Source: Hermatobates lingyangjiaoensis
Taxonomy: Eukaryota; Arthropoda; Insecta; Hemiptera; Hermatobatidae
Reading direction: 5' to 3'
DNA length: 64,000 bases
Assembly: GCA_026182355.1 (NCBI GenBank)
Contig: JAPFBL010001617.1
Coordinates: forward strand, 2,294,001-2,358,000
Shown: piece after piece, positions 52,501-64,000 of the stretch
How the letters are laid out: each line of letters opens with the position of its first letter
How positions within the stretch are numbered: the first letter of the stretch is position 1
Position numbers and translations under genes: made by a program
Notes under the pieces: model-generated
What the model was told of the DNA's origin: nothing
Seen by the model: only the letters and a program-made list of their open reading frames with translations
The model's database searches: none

Positions 52501-53639
52501 ACAGAGAGCGATTGATCCACTTATTAATATATACGCTTATTTTTGAATATCACACCACTGATGCATATAATATCATTAGTATAACTGCAACAGTAATGAC
52601 ATTTTTGAAAATCGAAAGTGTAGATTTCGTTTTACGAAATAATCTCTTACAGTAGAACATGGCTTCTGTGGCCATGGATCCAGTGGATCTCTTTCATAGT
52701 TTACCTGACCTCCTTCTACATTGAATATTTAACACAAAGTTTACCATTTAAAACTTGAAAATATTCCTATTTTGTCTGAAAAGTGTCAGAAACATCTAAG
52801 AAAAAATGTCCTCTTGAGATAATGTTTAATTTAAGAAGCAGGATAATTACATTTATATTTCTTCAAAGAATGTTTTCAATTTTGAATTATGTATTACATT
52901 TTTCGTCCTTCATAGAATTATTATACTGTAAATTTTATATATCTTAGCTTTCTAGTATTTAATAAAAATCACTTTTCTTTCCCTTTGTCAAATATCATAC
53001 GCACCAATTTACTCTGAGCGAGTGTTATCTTTTTCAGCGAGCTGGTTGTTCAGTATACTTTTATTGCTGGGAGCTTCTAAATTTTGAAAATAATAGATAT
53101 GTACTATTAGACTAGAATAGTGAAAAAATTGGATAATTGTCAACAAACATAATTCCTCTTTCTTGAGGAAAATCCATTCCTCCCAAATCAATAATATCCA
53201 AAAATACTATGATTCATAAACGCAACAAATTTTCACATGATATTCAGTTTTGTTCATGAGTACAATATATAGACTGATTACAGCATTTTGTGATATTAAT
53301 CATACCATGCAAAGCAACAGAAATTTATGTTTATTGGCAGTAATTATTTACATGTAAAAATATTATTCCTCTTATATCTCATATAAGTCAATAAATTATA
53401 TACATTTTTCCATTATACTTCTAAAAACTATTTTATTCCAATGGATTCACTCAAAAAATGTATAAGTCAATGTAAACAATGTAAATAAATATCAATAAAT
53501 TCAACAAGTATAGCAGGTGATCCGTTAGTCTAGGATAAACAATCAGTTTTTATAACGTTATTGTTCTTTGCCTTAATTGAATTACGTGAATTTTTTTTAT
53601 GAATTGTTAGTTTTTTGGTAATTTTTCATGTTTTTTTAT
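49531..53639. other. Intergenic or 5' intron DNA
   Basis: No recognised gene. 49915-50195 is a GC-rich island in otherwise AT-rich DNA, open on the minus strand for 95 codons without a known domain. 52340-52400 resembles the flank of MITE copy A. The 63-codon frame at 51754 and one near 52020-52167 (a piece with LPWDKHYLQ) are unrecognised. Confidence 0.4.
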
Positions 53640-54245
53640 TGAGACATTTCTAAAAGCAGAAAATGTCCTTTAACGTCCCTTTGATGAATATACTTTTGAA
53701 AAAAATGATATCATCTCATCCTCCACATAATGCTCTAGTTTTAGGTATACTTTCATGTTGATCCGTTAAACGATATAGATTTTATCACTCTGAAAAGCTT
53801 TTTACATTTTATTGAAAGAAAAAATATTTCCCGTTGTTTTAAAAATCTAAGGATATTTTTATTTTATTGCATTCATAGCTTCGAAGATAATGCCAAAATT
53901 TCATTACTCTGGAATTATTAGTTTGAGTGAAAAAAATGTAGTCTAAAAATAGGTTTTTGGCAAAAAAGTGGCTTTCCGATCATGCATAATTGCTCCCAAA
54001 CAATAGGGATCTTCTACTCTATGAGGCCCATTTTTTTTGTAAAATATCGACTTGATCCGTCAAAGATTCTGGGAGTTACAAACTTTGGATACATACTCAC
54101 CCATCTACCCATGCACCCACCCACCCACAGACATCATCGAAAAAACTTCATAAAACGACCTCTGGGACCTCCAAACATATAGTTCTGTCAAAATATCGAG
54201 ATCGAATTTTTTTCATAATCACTATACTTTACTTATAGTAATGTA
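53640..54245 (-). repeat. MITE-like family, copy B (longest reverse copy)
   Basis: About 600 bp matching copy A end to end, from CCTTTAACGTCCCTTTGATG to CACTATACTTTACTTATAGT. Confidence 0.7.
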
Positions 54246-54719
54246 AAGATCGAAGTCTTGTCAACTAAACCAAGTACAGCAGGTTATCGGTTATTTCAAT
54301 TTGGTGCTCAGTTTGTATTTTATTTTCTTTGTAGCTTACTAATTTTAGTTAATTTTACTGTCAAAATTTCATTTTTCAGAGTTTCAAAATAGGCGCTCAG
54401 AGTAAAACAATTTTTTCTGAACTAATAATATGTACCAAAACGCTTCTGTTTTTCCATATAATTACAATAAAATAGTATTATTCAAGAGTCTATAATGTCT
54501 ATAATATATAATCTATAAGCTCATCCATTCAAGAGTCCTATTTCATTGGTATAATTTCATTATTACAGGGAAAACAGTATGACCTTTATCATATCTTCAA
54601 GCTTTCTAAATTCGTTAAAATTCATTATTTTTACATTTTATTAAAAACAAACATTTCTGGTTGTTTTCAAATATTAGACATTTTTAGTTGATAGTTCCGT
54701 CAGTTTTACAATAATTCAA

Positions 54720-54914
54720 CAATTCCAACACTATGTGTTAGTATTTTGGAAAAAAAATCACTATATCACATTTTGAACAAAAAAGTGACTTTTATGTGAT
54801 GAAATATTACTCATGAATAATAATGCACATCAATAGTGTACGACCATTCAATATAAATTTGATCCATCAATAACGTCCCAGAAAAGTTAGGATACATACT
54901 TACATACATACACA

Positions 54915-54978
<64 letters not shown>

Positions 54979-54990
54979 ATGATTCTTGAT
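54720..54990 (-). repeat. MITE-like family, copy E, with (CA)n expansion
   Basis: Recognisable by AAAAAGTGACTTTTATGTGA, TTTGATCCATCAATAACG and GGATACATACTTACATACAT. The internal CACCCACCCACA tract of other copies is here a (CA)n run at 54914-54974. Confidence 0.6.
54914..54974. repeat. (CA)n microsatellite
   Basis: About 30 CA units with one or two early interruptions, inside MITE copy E. Confidence 0.95.
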
Positions 54991-55507
54991 ACATATTTTT
55001 TTATTCTACACATATATTTTAACTGAGAAACAAAAGTAATTATTATCACTTGGCTTAAATGTCATTATAAACCCAAATTTAATTCTATACGGAAAGCAGT
55101 AGAGTTGGAAATGTTAATAACGCAATTCTTAAACTAAAACAACAAGTAATCATTATAGTGAACCTGAAGTGAAGACTGAAGTAACAAAACAAAGAGGTGC
55201 TAAACGAAGTGCCATACTACAAATTAAGGTATTGAAAAAGCTGCCAAAGAACTCAGATATTATTGTAAAATATCCAGATATTATTTTAAGAATATAAATG
55301 AGAAACTCCCTAATAGTCATGGACAAATCTGAATAAAAAAAAAAGCTGACGAAATACTCTCAAAGAGTACAAAATTTAGGAACTTTCAGGCAACCCCGCA
55401 AGCAATTTTAAAACCAAAATAAATAAAATTATAGTAGCAATCAACAAAAGAAAATGTTAATATTAAAATTATAGTAATCCGTCTTACCTCGTACCCTGCT
55501 GCTGAAG

Positions 55508-55548
55508 CTCTCGGACCGGTTTCGGGTGTCACCCATCTTCAACAAGGA
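55508..55548 (-). ncRNA. Hammerhead-like motif (ACCGGT type), left arm
   Basis: Minus: TCCTTG (helix I), TTGAAGA (C3 is U), helix II GGGTG-A-CACCC, GAA, ACCGGT, C, CGAGAG (helix I, mostly paired). Confidence 0.55.
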
Positions 55549-55572
55549 CTGATCAACAACCTTGTTGATCAG

Positions 55573-55613
55573 TTCTTGTTGAAGATGGGTGACGCCCGAA
55601 ACCGGTCCGAGAG
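55573..55613 (+). ncRNA. Hammerhead-like motif (ACCGGT type), right arm
   Basis: Plus: TTCTTG pairs with CGAGAG in a 6-bp helix I (two G-U), TTGAAGA, helix II GGGTG-A-CGCCC with one G-U, GAA, ACCGGT, C. Relative to the left arm the helix II change (CAC to CGC) preserves pairing. Confidence 0.55.
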
Positions 55614-55914
55614 CTTCAGCAGCAGGGTACGAGGTAAGACGGATTACTATAATTTTAATATTAATAATACTAACCTCTCTGGTAATGACGAAATGCATGA
55701 ATTTAAAAGAAAATGTGATAAGGTCCTACAACCTATAATAGGTGAATACCAGTAAAGCATACCTCTACAGGACAGTAAACAATCACAGCCCCATGTATTA
55801 ACTAGTAAAAGAATTGAATAGAATTATATACCCTTATATGCTCACCAAATACATATGCTCATTTAAATCATATGTATTTATCTCCATACTTTACTTATTC
55901 TGAAGAAAAAAATG

Positions 55915-56205
55915 TTGTCTAATAACGCATTTTAGCCATAAAAGTGACTTCCCATCGTGTAATATTGCCCTTAAACAATACGACACATCTACGCTATAAG
56001 GCCCATTTTTATGTAAAGTATCCATTAGGTTCATCAAACGGTGTAGACTTCAGCGTACCCACAAAACTTTGGATATACACCCACTCACACATACAGACAT
56101 CATCGAAAAAACGTAAAAAAAAAGACTTTGGGGAGCTCAAAACATGTAATATATCAATATATCGAGAACAAATTTTTGCATGACTGTACTTTACTTAAGG
56201 AAAAG
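55915..56205 (-). repeat. MITE-like family, copy D
   Basis: Reverse copy: AAAAGTGACTTCCCATCGTG, GGCCCATTTTTATGTAAAGT, ACAGACATCATCGAAAAAAC and CTGTACTTTACTTAAGG. Confidence 0.6.
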
Positions 56206-56929
56206 GAAAAATTAATTGTATTTCATTCAATGAAGTTAATTTACAAAATAATGTACATTACTTTCATTAAACTGGAGCAAGGTAAACTTTAGATGACGAT
56301 GCAGATATCAAGGGATTACGTAAGCTAATAAGCGTTAGAAATTAGAATTGAGACAGGTATTAGAATTCTATTTGAAAATTTTTATCATATCGGAAATGTC
56401 TTTTTTGGATCCTAAAAATATACAAATTTGGAAGCAATTTGCAGAGAATAGTGCAAAAAGAAAATTGCTTTTATTTAGTGTAAAGATTCCCTCAGGTTTT
56501 CTCAGATATAAAAATTTTAGCAAAATTTAGTGCAGTTGGGAATTGAAAGATGAAGTTAAAGTTAAAACACAAACCACTAAAGGACACAATAATTATACCT
56601 GCGTACTTCAATAATTACTTCTTAAAACCATAATTGGATTAAATGATCAATTATCCAAACGTCTGAGTTAATGAAGTGTTGATATTAATAACAGAATAAT
56701 TAATTTAAAATTTAACCAAATGATTATTCACCATTTATCAAAAAAATTATTTTAAACAATTATTTAAGTAAAATTATTGGCTTAACTGTATAATTATTAA
56801 CAAAAAAATAAAGTAATTAATTAGGGGTTTAACAGAATAATTCAGTTTTTAATATGCTTAAATAAATTATTTGACATCATTACATAACTGAAGAGAGTTT
56901 TCGTGAAGGAAGTTATTAAAAGTTTTTCT

Positions 56930-58007
56930 TAGGAAGGCTGTTCTTACAAACTTGTCTGCAAAATTTTTTCACAAATAAACTCAGCCACCATAAGGCATAG
57001 TACGATGAAACATTGACACTAGATTTGTATATGTCAAACTTAAAATTCAAGCTCTGAATGGATTGGAAATCCAACGTAGAAGCGAAGTTATGAACTTTTA
57101 AGCCGTGTTTGGATAGCTATACAGACATTTTTATTTTGAAAATATTGTTAGTTGATACCTAATAAGTAGGGATTATTAGTTGATTTTAATTTCACTTCCG
57201 TTTAAACTCCCAACCAGAGCTTATTGACAAGGTGTTTCCCAGAGTTCAAGATCTACTATCTATTCAGAATAAATGACTTTGTGAACGAGCAATTCTCAAC
57301 CTCTACTAATGTATAGGCAGAAAAATCAACAAACAAGTTCTTACACTATATCAAGCCGAAGAAAGAACTTACAAGTCAGTAAACAGAGTAATTAGTGATG
57401 AGGAAGCAGTTCATTATCCAACTGAATTTCTTGACTCCCAACTGCTCCTGGACTGCCTCCTCAAGAGTAAACTAGGGGCACCAATCATGCTGCAATTTCG
57501 TAGCAGTAACAAATTTCATGTTACGAAACTTGAGTGCCCCAAAAATATGCAACGGGACACGATTCTTAGTTCGTGCTCTGCACAGATACGCCATAGAGGC
57601 GGACATCATTACTGAGTGTGTATACCATGCATACCATTGATTCCGAGCCACTATCCGTTTCCATTCAAACGATTGCAATGTCCCGTCAGTGTATGTTTCG
57701 CAATGACGATAACTAAGTCGCAAGGTGAAACTCCATCTTCCGCACGGATTGAAGTGAGTCAGATCAAATTTTTTTTTACATGGTCAACTGTAGTTTACTT
57801 GCTCAAGAGTCAGAGGTTCTAACTCTTTGTTCTTCAATGAACCTGAAGGACAGACAGCTAATGTGGTGTATACAGAGGTATTTATTTAACACTGTACTAT
57901 TAATGATATTGTCTACTATTCTATAATTTCTAATGATATTTTGGAAAACCATGTATCACCTCCGAATTTTTGAAAAAGTACGCGTCAAAAATGGGCACGT
58001 TTGCTAG
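56930..58007 (+). pseudogene. Helitron: PIF1-like helicase C-terminus and 3' end
   Basis: Translated pieces in order: LIDKVFPRVQDLLS (57212), YKSVNRVISDEEAVHYPTEF (57370), GAPIMLQFRSSNKFHVTKLE, then from 57616 PLIPSHYPFPFKRLQCPVSV, CFAMTITKSQGET and, after further damage, NEPEGQTANVVYTEVFI. The PLIPS..PF.FKRLQ.PV..CFAMTI.K.QG motif is diagnostic of Helitron/PIF1 helicases, which drive rolling-circle transposition. The unit ends in CTAG at 58004-58007 followed by T, the expected Helitron 3' terminus. Rep nuclease domain not seen. Second copy of the upstream part at 35270. Confidence 0.8.
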
Positions 58008-58274
58008 TTTACTATATAACATTTCTATAATTTATTACCTATATAGATATTATCTATATTAATAACAGGAATATATTTCATTCGGGTCAAAATTTAAATA
58101 TCAAGTTTTTCATCGAAATACAATGTTCATTTTGAGATTCTTGAGTTCAATGAAATTGGTTTCACATACTAGTCAAATATCCACATACATACATATTTTA
58201 TTTGGTGTCCTTACATATAATAAAATTATGAATGTTATGTAAAAAATAAACATAATGCCGAATTAAAGTAATTC

Positions 58275-58360
58275 TATAATTTCTAATGATATTTTGGAAT
58301 ACTATGTATCATCTCCGAATTTTTGAAGAAGGATGCGTCAAAGACGGACACGTTTGCTAG
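58275..58360 (+). repeat. Duplicated Helitron 3' terminus
   Basis: Repeats the last ~85 nt of the unit ending at 58007. Contains hairpin CGTC-AAA-GACG (58336-58346) 10 nt before the terminal CTAG (58357-58360), the canonical Helitron end signal; the copy at 58007 has this hairpin mutated. Confidence 0.6.
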
Positions 58361-61300
58361 TATACGAGTTTTATAAAAATGGCTTTGTGTTCAAGTAAAC
58401 CTTTTTGTGAAATAAGAAAAAACAAGATTTGTTTTGATAAATAACTAGCGAATAAAGTGGGCTTCAAAGAAAGTAATTTACAGTTTTTTCATTTTCTTAA
58501 TGACTAATTCCATCAATTCACCAAAGGGAGTGCAACGTTTTAACATTAAAAAAAAAACATAATCAGTAGGAGAGGTGCACATAGTAATTGCAGTAGAATA
58601 TGATTTTTTATTATTATGTCAAGTAGACGTGTGGAGAGTATTAGAAAATGTTATCAAGCAGTTGTAAACTATGTGGTTTTTATTCAATTTTTTACCTAAG
58701 TTAAGAAATGATTACGATATCCAGTAATTCCTATGTGAATGCCGAGGTGAGAGACTAAGATGTAGCCACAGGATCATGTGGTTTTGTTTGTTATTAACTT
58801 TAGCTCACTCACTTCTTCATTTATTCTAAAAACCTATTGCACATGTTTTGGGTTCGACACTATTCTTTAATGTCCTATTCACAGCAGAATATCTACTTCT
58901 CTTTTCTTAACACCAACGACCTCAACCACAGGACAGTTAAACGATGGCTAAAGCAATAGAATTGAATCAGGTTTGATTACTATTATAATATTCTTTTATT
59001 AACATTCAGAATATTTGAAATATGTACTTTTTTATTATATAAAAAAAGCTTACTTTAGACTTTTTTTCCCAATTGCTATCATCTTAAGTAAGTAATTTTA
59101 TGATAGTCAATTTTATATAAGTATATATACATTTTTGTAAATTTTCGTACTTTCATTAATACATACATAATTAAAAATAAAACCAAACTTATTTGATACC
59201 TGTTTCTTAAAAGGCTTCTCAATATTTCTGAATAACACTCTCGTTACTTCGTACATACACTTTAACATATTTTGTATAGTCTACATGAATGATCACCATT
59301 CATCCTCAGGGCAGATATAATTTCTTGTGAACATTTTTCATTGATACAACCAATTAAGACAGTGTGAGTAGTAGTTTTTTCTAATAATATATTTCTTAAT
59401 CCTGTGGAATGAGTGGTTTGGTTATCAGAGTGACTACCTACAAAGGTTTTACTTGCCCTTGGTGCCAATAGATCGATTTAATATGTCGTAACCATTCTAA
59501 ATCTATATTTTCTAGGATTTTGTATAAAATAAATTTTTTTCTGGGAAGAAAAAAATAATAAAGAAAGAAAGAAAACACCAAATGTTGAAGATTTTAGAAG
59601 CCCTATCAATACAAAAAGTGGAACCATATTAAATATTCAGATATAGAATAGCAACAAAATACAGTCATACCTCTTAATATGAAATTAATTCGTTCCGTAA
59701 GCAGTTTCGTAAGATGAGTTTTTCGTAAAATGAATTATTAATTACATGTAAATAGCCTAATGCGTTCCAAGGCCCCAATATCAACTCCAAATATACTTGA
59801 TAAATTAAAATAACCAGGATATGTAATAACCAATATAATAATTGTTATAAATATTAAATTGTTATAAGTAATAATAAGTAATAATATGTAAAGTCATGTA
59901 CCCTTGGATTTGAGCGACTGGGTGGGTGAACGGGGAAGGTATGGTACCAGGAGGAGACAAAAGTTTCCTAACTGCAAAACGTACACGTATGTAGTCTACG
60001 AACACACGGCTACAACTTACTGCAACTTTAATTAAAATTGTGAATTGAATAGAAAATTATTTTTTTAACTTTTTAAAACCTATTCATATTTCTTTAACTT
60101 CAGAATTTTTATCACTATTTTTACTTTTCTGTTTTAATTTTGTTTAATTTAATTTTCTCTTGTTTTAACTGCTATCGTCTGAGATATAAGTTTCCCGGGG
60201 GGCTAGGGATTGGCCAATGCGAAAACAATAAAAAATTGCTCTTAAATATGATAAAACAAAGCAATCAGTGTTACAAAAAATCTAGAGATCTTGAAAAAAT
60301 GACAAGAAAAAAAACTATATTTTAGAGGTATGTTCACATATGAGAGCTGATGAAACGAGCGTGCACTTTGATATTTTGCCTTTCGTATGATGAAACATAG
60401 TTCGTAAAATGAGGTACTTATTTTCCAGAAAGACCTTTCATAAGATGGAAATTTAGTAAAAAGAGGCTTTTTGTATGAAGAGAATGCGACTTGCCAGTTC
60501 CGACTGAATTAAAGTTTTTCTAGTCTTAGCAAGGGCAACTAAGACCTTTGCAGTTAGTCACTCAGATCTCCAATCAACGCGGTCACTCACCCCACAGGGT
60601 TAACAAATAGCTTATTAGGTAAACAACTGCTTTCAATGTCTTCACTTTGTTTATATGGAAATAAAATCTCTCAAGATCTTATTCTGATCCTGATGATAAA
60701 GATGATTATTTTATGTATTATTTTTCTACATTAATAATTTTATGTTTTAAGTAACGAGAATGTTATTCAGAAAAATGAATAAGCTTGTAAAAGAAACAGG
60801 TAAGTTTGGTTCCATTTATGTATTACAATTATTGAAAAACTCTAGAAGTATTACATAACTATTAATGCTGCGGTTGTAAATTTGTTATAAGCTGTTATCC
60901 GAATTTAAATAAATGCAGCAATTTCAGATTTGGGACATATTTGAGACACAGGTAGCTGACATTTAAAATAATGATATGAAAATGTAATAAAAATTAAAAT
61001 GATAAAAATGCTGCTAAATTAAATTTTCAAAATTCTCTACAAAATGTTTTACCACCTTATTTTAAAATGCTCGCCATAGCTCTCTAAACTGATTTAAGAG
61101 ATTGTAAAGGTGTCCATAGTTTTCCAAAAGATATACGTCATACAAGATCTGATTAAAAAAAAAATGTGTCTGTTTAAAATTTGGAATTAAGAAGAACTTA
61201 AAAGATAACTAGTAACTTCTACCTGTTCCGACTTAACTTTTGTATAATAATTGATGGATACTTGGAAGGTATAACTGACCGTGATTATTAATGTAATGAT

Positions 61301-61410
61301 ACAGGTAACATTAACTTTATTGTAAATCTTATAATTTAACAAATAAAATTGCTAATAATATAATTTATTTATATAACTTTTTGTGTGTGACAAACCATTT
61401 ATTGTGTAGT
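58361..61410. other. Intergenic or 5' intron DNA
   Basis: No gene recognised. 59664-60490 looks like a degenerate inverted-repeat element: ATTCGTTCCGTAAGCAGTTT near the left end and GTTCGTAAAATGAGG / TTTCATAAGATGG near the right. Otherwise AT-rich. Confidence 0.4.
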
Positions 61411-61476
61411 ATTTACTCATGATTATCTTAAGGGAAAGAAACACTAAGTTTCCACACAAAAGATTTTATCAAACGT

Positions 61477-61517
61477 CGATGCGTTTTGAATACTTGGTGT
61501 TCATCTTCAGATTACAT
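61477..61517 (-). ncRNA. Hammerhead-like motif, left arm
   Basis: Minus: CTGAAGA (complement of 61505-61511), helix II GAACA-CCAAG-TATTC with one mismatch, AAA in place of GAA, ACGCAT, C. G12 is lost, so probably inactive. Confidence 0.4.
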
Positions 61518-61537
61518 CTGCCTTAGTAACGTGATGT

Positions 61538-61584
61538 AACCTGAAGGTGAACATGAAGTGCTCGAAACGCGAAAGCGTTGGATA
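61538..61584 (+). ncRNA. Hammerhead-like motif with extended helix III, right arm
   Basis: Plus: CTGAAGG (61542-61548), helix II GAACA..TGCTC (partly paired), GAA, then ACGC-GAAA-GCGT: a 4-bp helix III capped by a GNRA tetraloop, T. Unlike every other copy here it could fold helix III stably as a monomer. Confidence 0.45.
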
Positions 61585-61641
61585 AAATCTTTTGTGTGGA
61601 GACTTAGTTTTTCTTTCCTTATTCTAATCATGAGTAATGAA

Positions 61642-64000
61642 GCATTATTACTCATGTCATGTCATCTATTACAAATATGTGAAGTAATGCTTGTAGTTCA
61701 TTAATAGTCATTTTTGGTTGCATTTGTGAGATATTATAAAAAGAAATTAAATTAAACACAAATATGATAAATAATTATTTAATTTAATAATTACAGGTAA
61801 ATTTTTGTAGTACATTTTATTTTAAATAATGTGAACGAATATGTAATTTTTCTGTAATTGATCTTAATATATGAATTATTTTAATTATATTGGTTTCAGT
61901 TATCATTCTAATTCTAAAAGAAAGTTTACTTCTATTTAATATTTGAGACTTTGATAAGATTAAAGTAAATAAAAGTGACAAGTAGCTACCAGTGGAACTA
62001 ATAGTTGCAGTTGTCCTTTTTCTTGTGTCATTTGAAATAATCCACAGTTCATGAAATGTTTCTCATGGTCTACTGAAAAGAGAGTACGAAATGAGAAATT
62101 TCAAGTCTTTATAAAGAACGGAATAAAATTAGGACTTTATTTGATATAAAGTTTCTTTCCCGTGATGAAATATTCCAAATATCAATTGAGCATATTACCA
62201 TACCAAGAATTATAAATCTGACAAATTTCATTAAGATTTTTCACACGGTGCGACTAGTAGAGTGATTAAACAATATTGGACACATCCAAAATATTGACTA
62301 TGCTTTTGTAGTTGTTCAACTATTATTTTATGCATCCAATTATTATTTGTAGGTTATTTCTGATTATGTTTCTTATACTGTTGCATTATACATTAGAATT
62401 TTTTGTCTGAGTCTGCTAGGTTCAGAATTTCTTATATGATACTAGAAACAATTTAGAAAAGAATATTATTTGTCTCTGTACTGGAATAGGAGGTGTATAA
62501 AATAGCAAATTGCTTGTACTATATTGACAATTTTTTATCTGCATCTTATTAAGTGTAATGAATTTAAACAATTTTGCTAATGACATTCATTCAATCAACT
62601 TTTTAATTACTGTTATTAAATTTTTTTATCTATGTAAACTTGCAACTATTATAGTTATACAGCATTGAGACTTTAAAAGATAAAGTTAGTACTTGTGTAT
62701 ATTTGGAAAGTGTAGCTGTTTTTCACTGAAAGATATTTCCAAAAATTGCATATGTGAGAAAATATATCACATGTTTGCATATGACTCTAAACGGATGATC
62801 ACTCTTTGTTAGAGTTGTTAAACTGCTGTATTTGTACAGGAGAGGGGCAAGTGCCACGATGCGAACAGAAGAAAGAGACCCTTAGATAATTTAAAAACGA
62901 TGTTCAGTAAGTATCGGGCTACAATGCAAGTTTGTCACTACATTACAGGTCACAAGTGTTTGGCAGAAAATCATGCATTTTGACATATAAATAGTCACTA
63001 TTTAAGGGAAGGCCTGTATAGGCTTTGGACTACATCATTAGAAAAGAAAAACTATACTGCTTGGATACCAAATTATTACATAAAACGAAAGATTGCCTCC
63101 CGTTCGACCTCTGTAGATAATGTGCTATATTGTTCTGCATCATTCATATGTGATTTTGATGGTAGTACAAACAGGCGAGGAATTTTAGGAACCATTCGTT
63201 GGACCTACATCAACTTGCTCATTTCTTGTGGATGGAGGATTTTTTTTAATGCATTATTTTGGAATGAGTCTAAAACTTTCAGGGATATGTCTCATAGATA
63301 AAGAATTATTCTGAAATAAATCTATAATGAAAAAGTGGTGAACCAAAGCAGGTTGACGACAAAAATATCTGAGACTAATTGTTTTAACAACAACATGGTG
63401 GACACAACCAAACAATTATTTTTTTACGGAACTCCGAGAACAATTTTAGAGTTATTAGAATGATGATGGCTACTTCCAGACTAAAGGCATAACTATCTTA
63501 CTGGCGGATAATTATGCTGATACACTAATCTATTCAGGAAGAAGTAATACAAGTCAAAGTAGTTCTAGATTAGTTGGAATAGTAGATGCTGAAACAAACC
63601 ATTCTCACTATACGAAGTAACCTAAGAAATCACTATTCTTCCTGTCTTTGGAATAGTTCATCACTATTCTTCCTAAGAAATCACCCCAAACATCTGTCTA
63701 TGAACAAACTTCATGTTGTACCATCAGAAGCTGTAAATGATGAGCATGACACTGAGGAATGACACTGCATGATGACTGCGATAGCACCATTGCTGTGAAG
63801 ATGATGACAAAGAAGACAGCTAATCGTAGAAGGAAGAGGATGAGGACGAAATCAATCCTTATACTTGCACCTAAGAGGACTCTAGAGAATATTTTCCCTC
63901 TCTGTTATCTGATAATGTTTTATTACTTTGTACTTCTTTTTGTGAGATTTAGAATTGTAAGTTAATTTGAAGTTTTCACTCTTCTGATTTCAATACTATT
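61642..64000. other. Unassigned right end
   Basis: AT-rich, no recognised gene. Short frames around 62850-63620 (including ITILLADNYADTLIYSGR) faintly recall a piggyBac-type transposase, but nothing reaches a family signature. Confidence 0.35.

Larger units (their letters stand above)
55457..55664. repeat. 208-bp near-perfect palindrome with divergent hammerheads
   Basis: Symmetric about 55560.5 with only a few mismatches over 2 x 104 nt and virtually no spacer (GATCAACAAC/CTTGTTGATC at the centre). Both arms contain a hammerhead-like core. No coding sequence. Confidence 0.9.
61411..61641. repeat. 231-bp palindrome with hammerheads (ATGCAT-related family)
   Basis: Centre about 61526. Arms share ACTCATGATTA..., AAGTTTCCACACAAAAGATT and their inverted mates. 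Same outer sequence (ACACAAAAGATTTTATCAAA) as the palindrome at 28880-29723, so the two are related, one long and one short. Confidence 0.8.

Noticed and set aside
59262..59468. Minus-strand frame and a CTGAGGA-hairpin (GAATG-GTGAT-CATTC) near 59290-59310 resembling another hammerhead family
   Set aside because: The GAAA segment is missing after helix II and no second copy is present, so it stays only a hint.
62850..63620. Possible piggyBac transposase remnant
   Set aside because: Only isolated phrases (LLADNY) look right; no DDD context, TTAA ends or consistent frame.

Overview
The window is AT-rich metazoan nuclear DNA, most likely from an invertebrate. It has split genes with GT-AG introns, several Penelope-like elements (PLEs), a Polinton remnant, a jockey-type LINE, Ty3/gypsy, Helitron, mariner and hAT pieces, and many TA/CA microsatellites. 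No trait fixes the species, so I do not name a phylum.

There is one conserved host gene. It is the minus-strand orthologue of CKAP5 (ch-TOG / XMAP215 / Msps), the TOG-domain microtubule polymerase. Nineteen coding exons lie between 44736 (ATG) and 4778. Every junction has GT-AG borders and matching phase, and together they encode exactly 1058 codons: TOG1 (exons 1-4), TOG2 (6-9), TOG3 (11-14), TOG4 (15-18) and linkers. The 3' part (TOG5 onward) is beyond the left edge. The 5' UTR continues upstream through an intron whose other end I could not find.

Layout by coordinate: 1-4777, last visible intron, with two PLEs (one minus, cut by the window edge; one plus). Intron 18 (4937-7330): PLE-2 and a pLTR inverted repeat. 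Intron 17 (7495-10586): a tRNA-derived SINE and PLE-3 with inverted pLTRs. Intron 13 (15257-17188): a hAT MITE with an 8-bp target duplication. Intron 10 (19193-26785): Polinton remnant, palindromic mariner, the best-preserved PLE (PLE-4) and solo pLTRs. Intron 9: an 840-bp palindrome. Intron 8: a jockey LINE. Intron 7: pLTR palindrome and Helitron fragment. Intron 2: PLE-5 and gypsy. 44753-64000: no recognised host exon, but a second gypsy remnant, a MITE family, a Helitron 3' end and more palindromes.

The most interesting signal is not a protein. At about nineteen sites, in at least nine sequence families, I see the same architecture: a CUGANGA-like box, a short hairpin, GAA, a 4- or 6-nt perfect palindrome (ACATGT, AGATCT, ATGCAT, ACCGGT, AGGCCT, AATT, ATAT, AGCT), then a non-G base. 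This is the hammerhead ribozyme core with the minimal helix III known from PLEs. The helix III segment is always self-complementary, and most copies sit in inverted-repeat pairs, which suggests dimeric (double) hammerheads. Several families have no coding element nearby and look like small non-autonomous elements.
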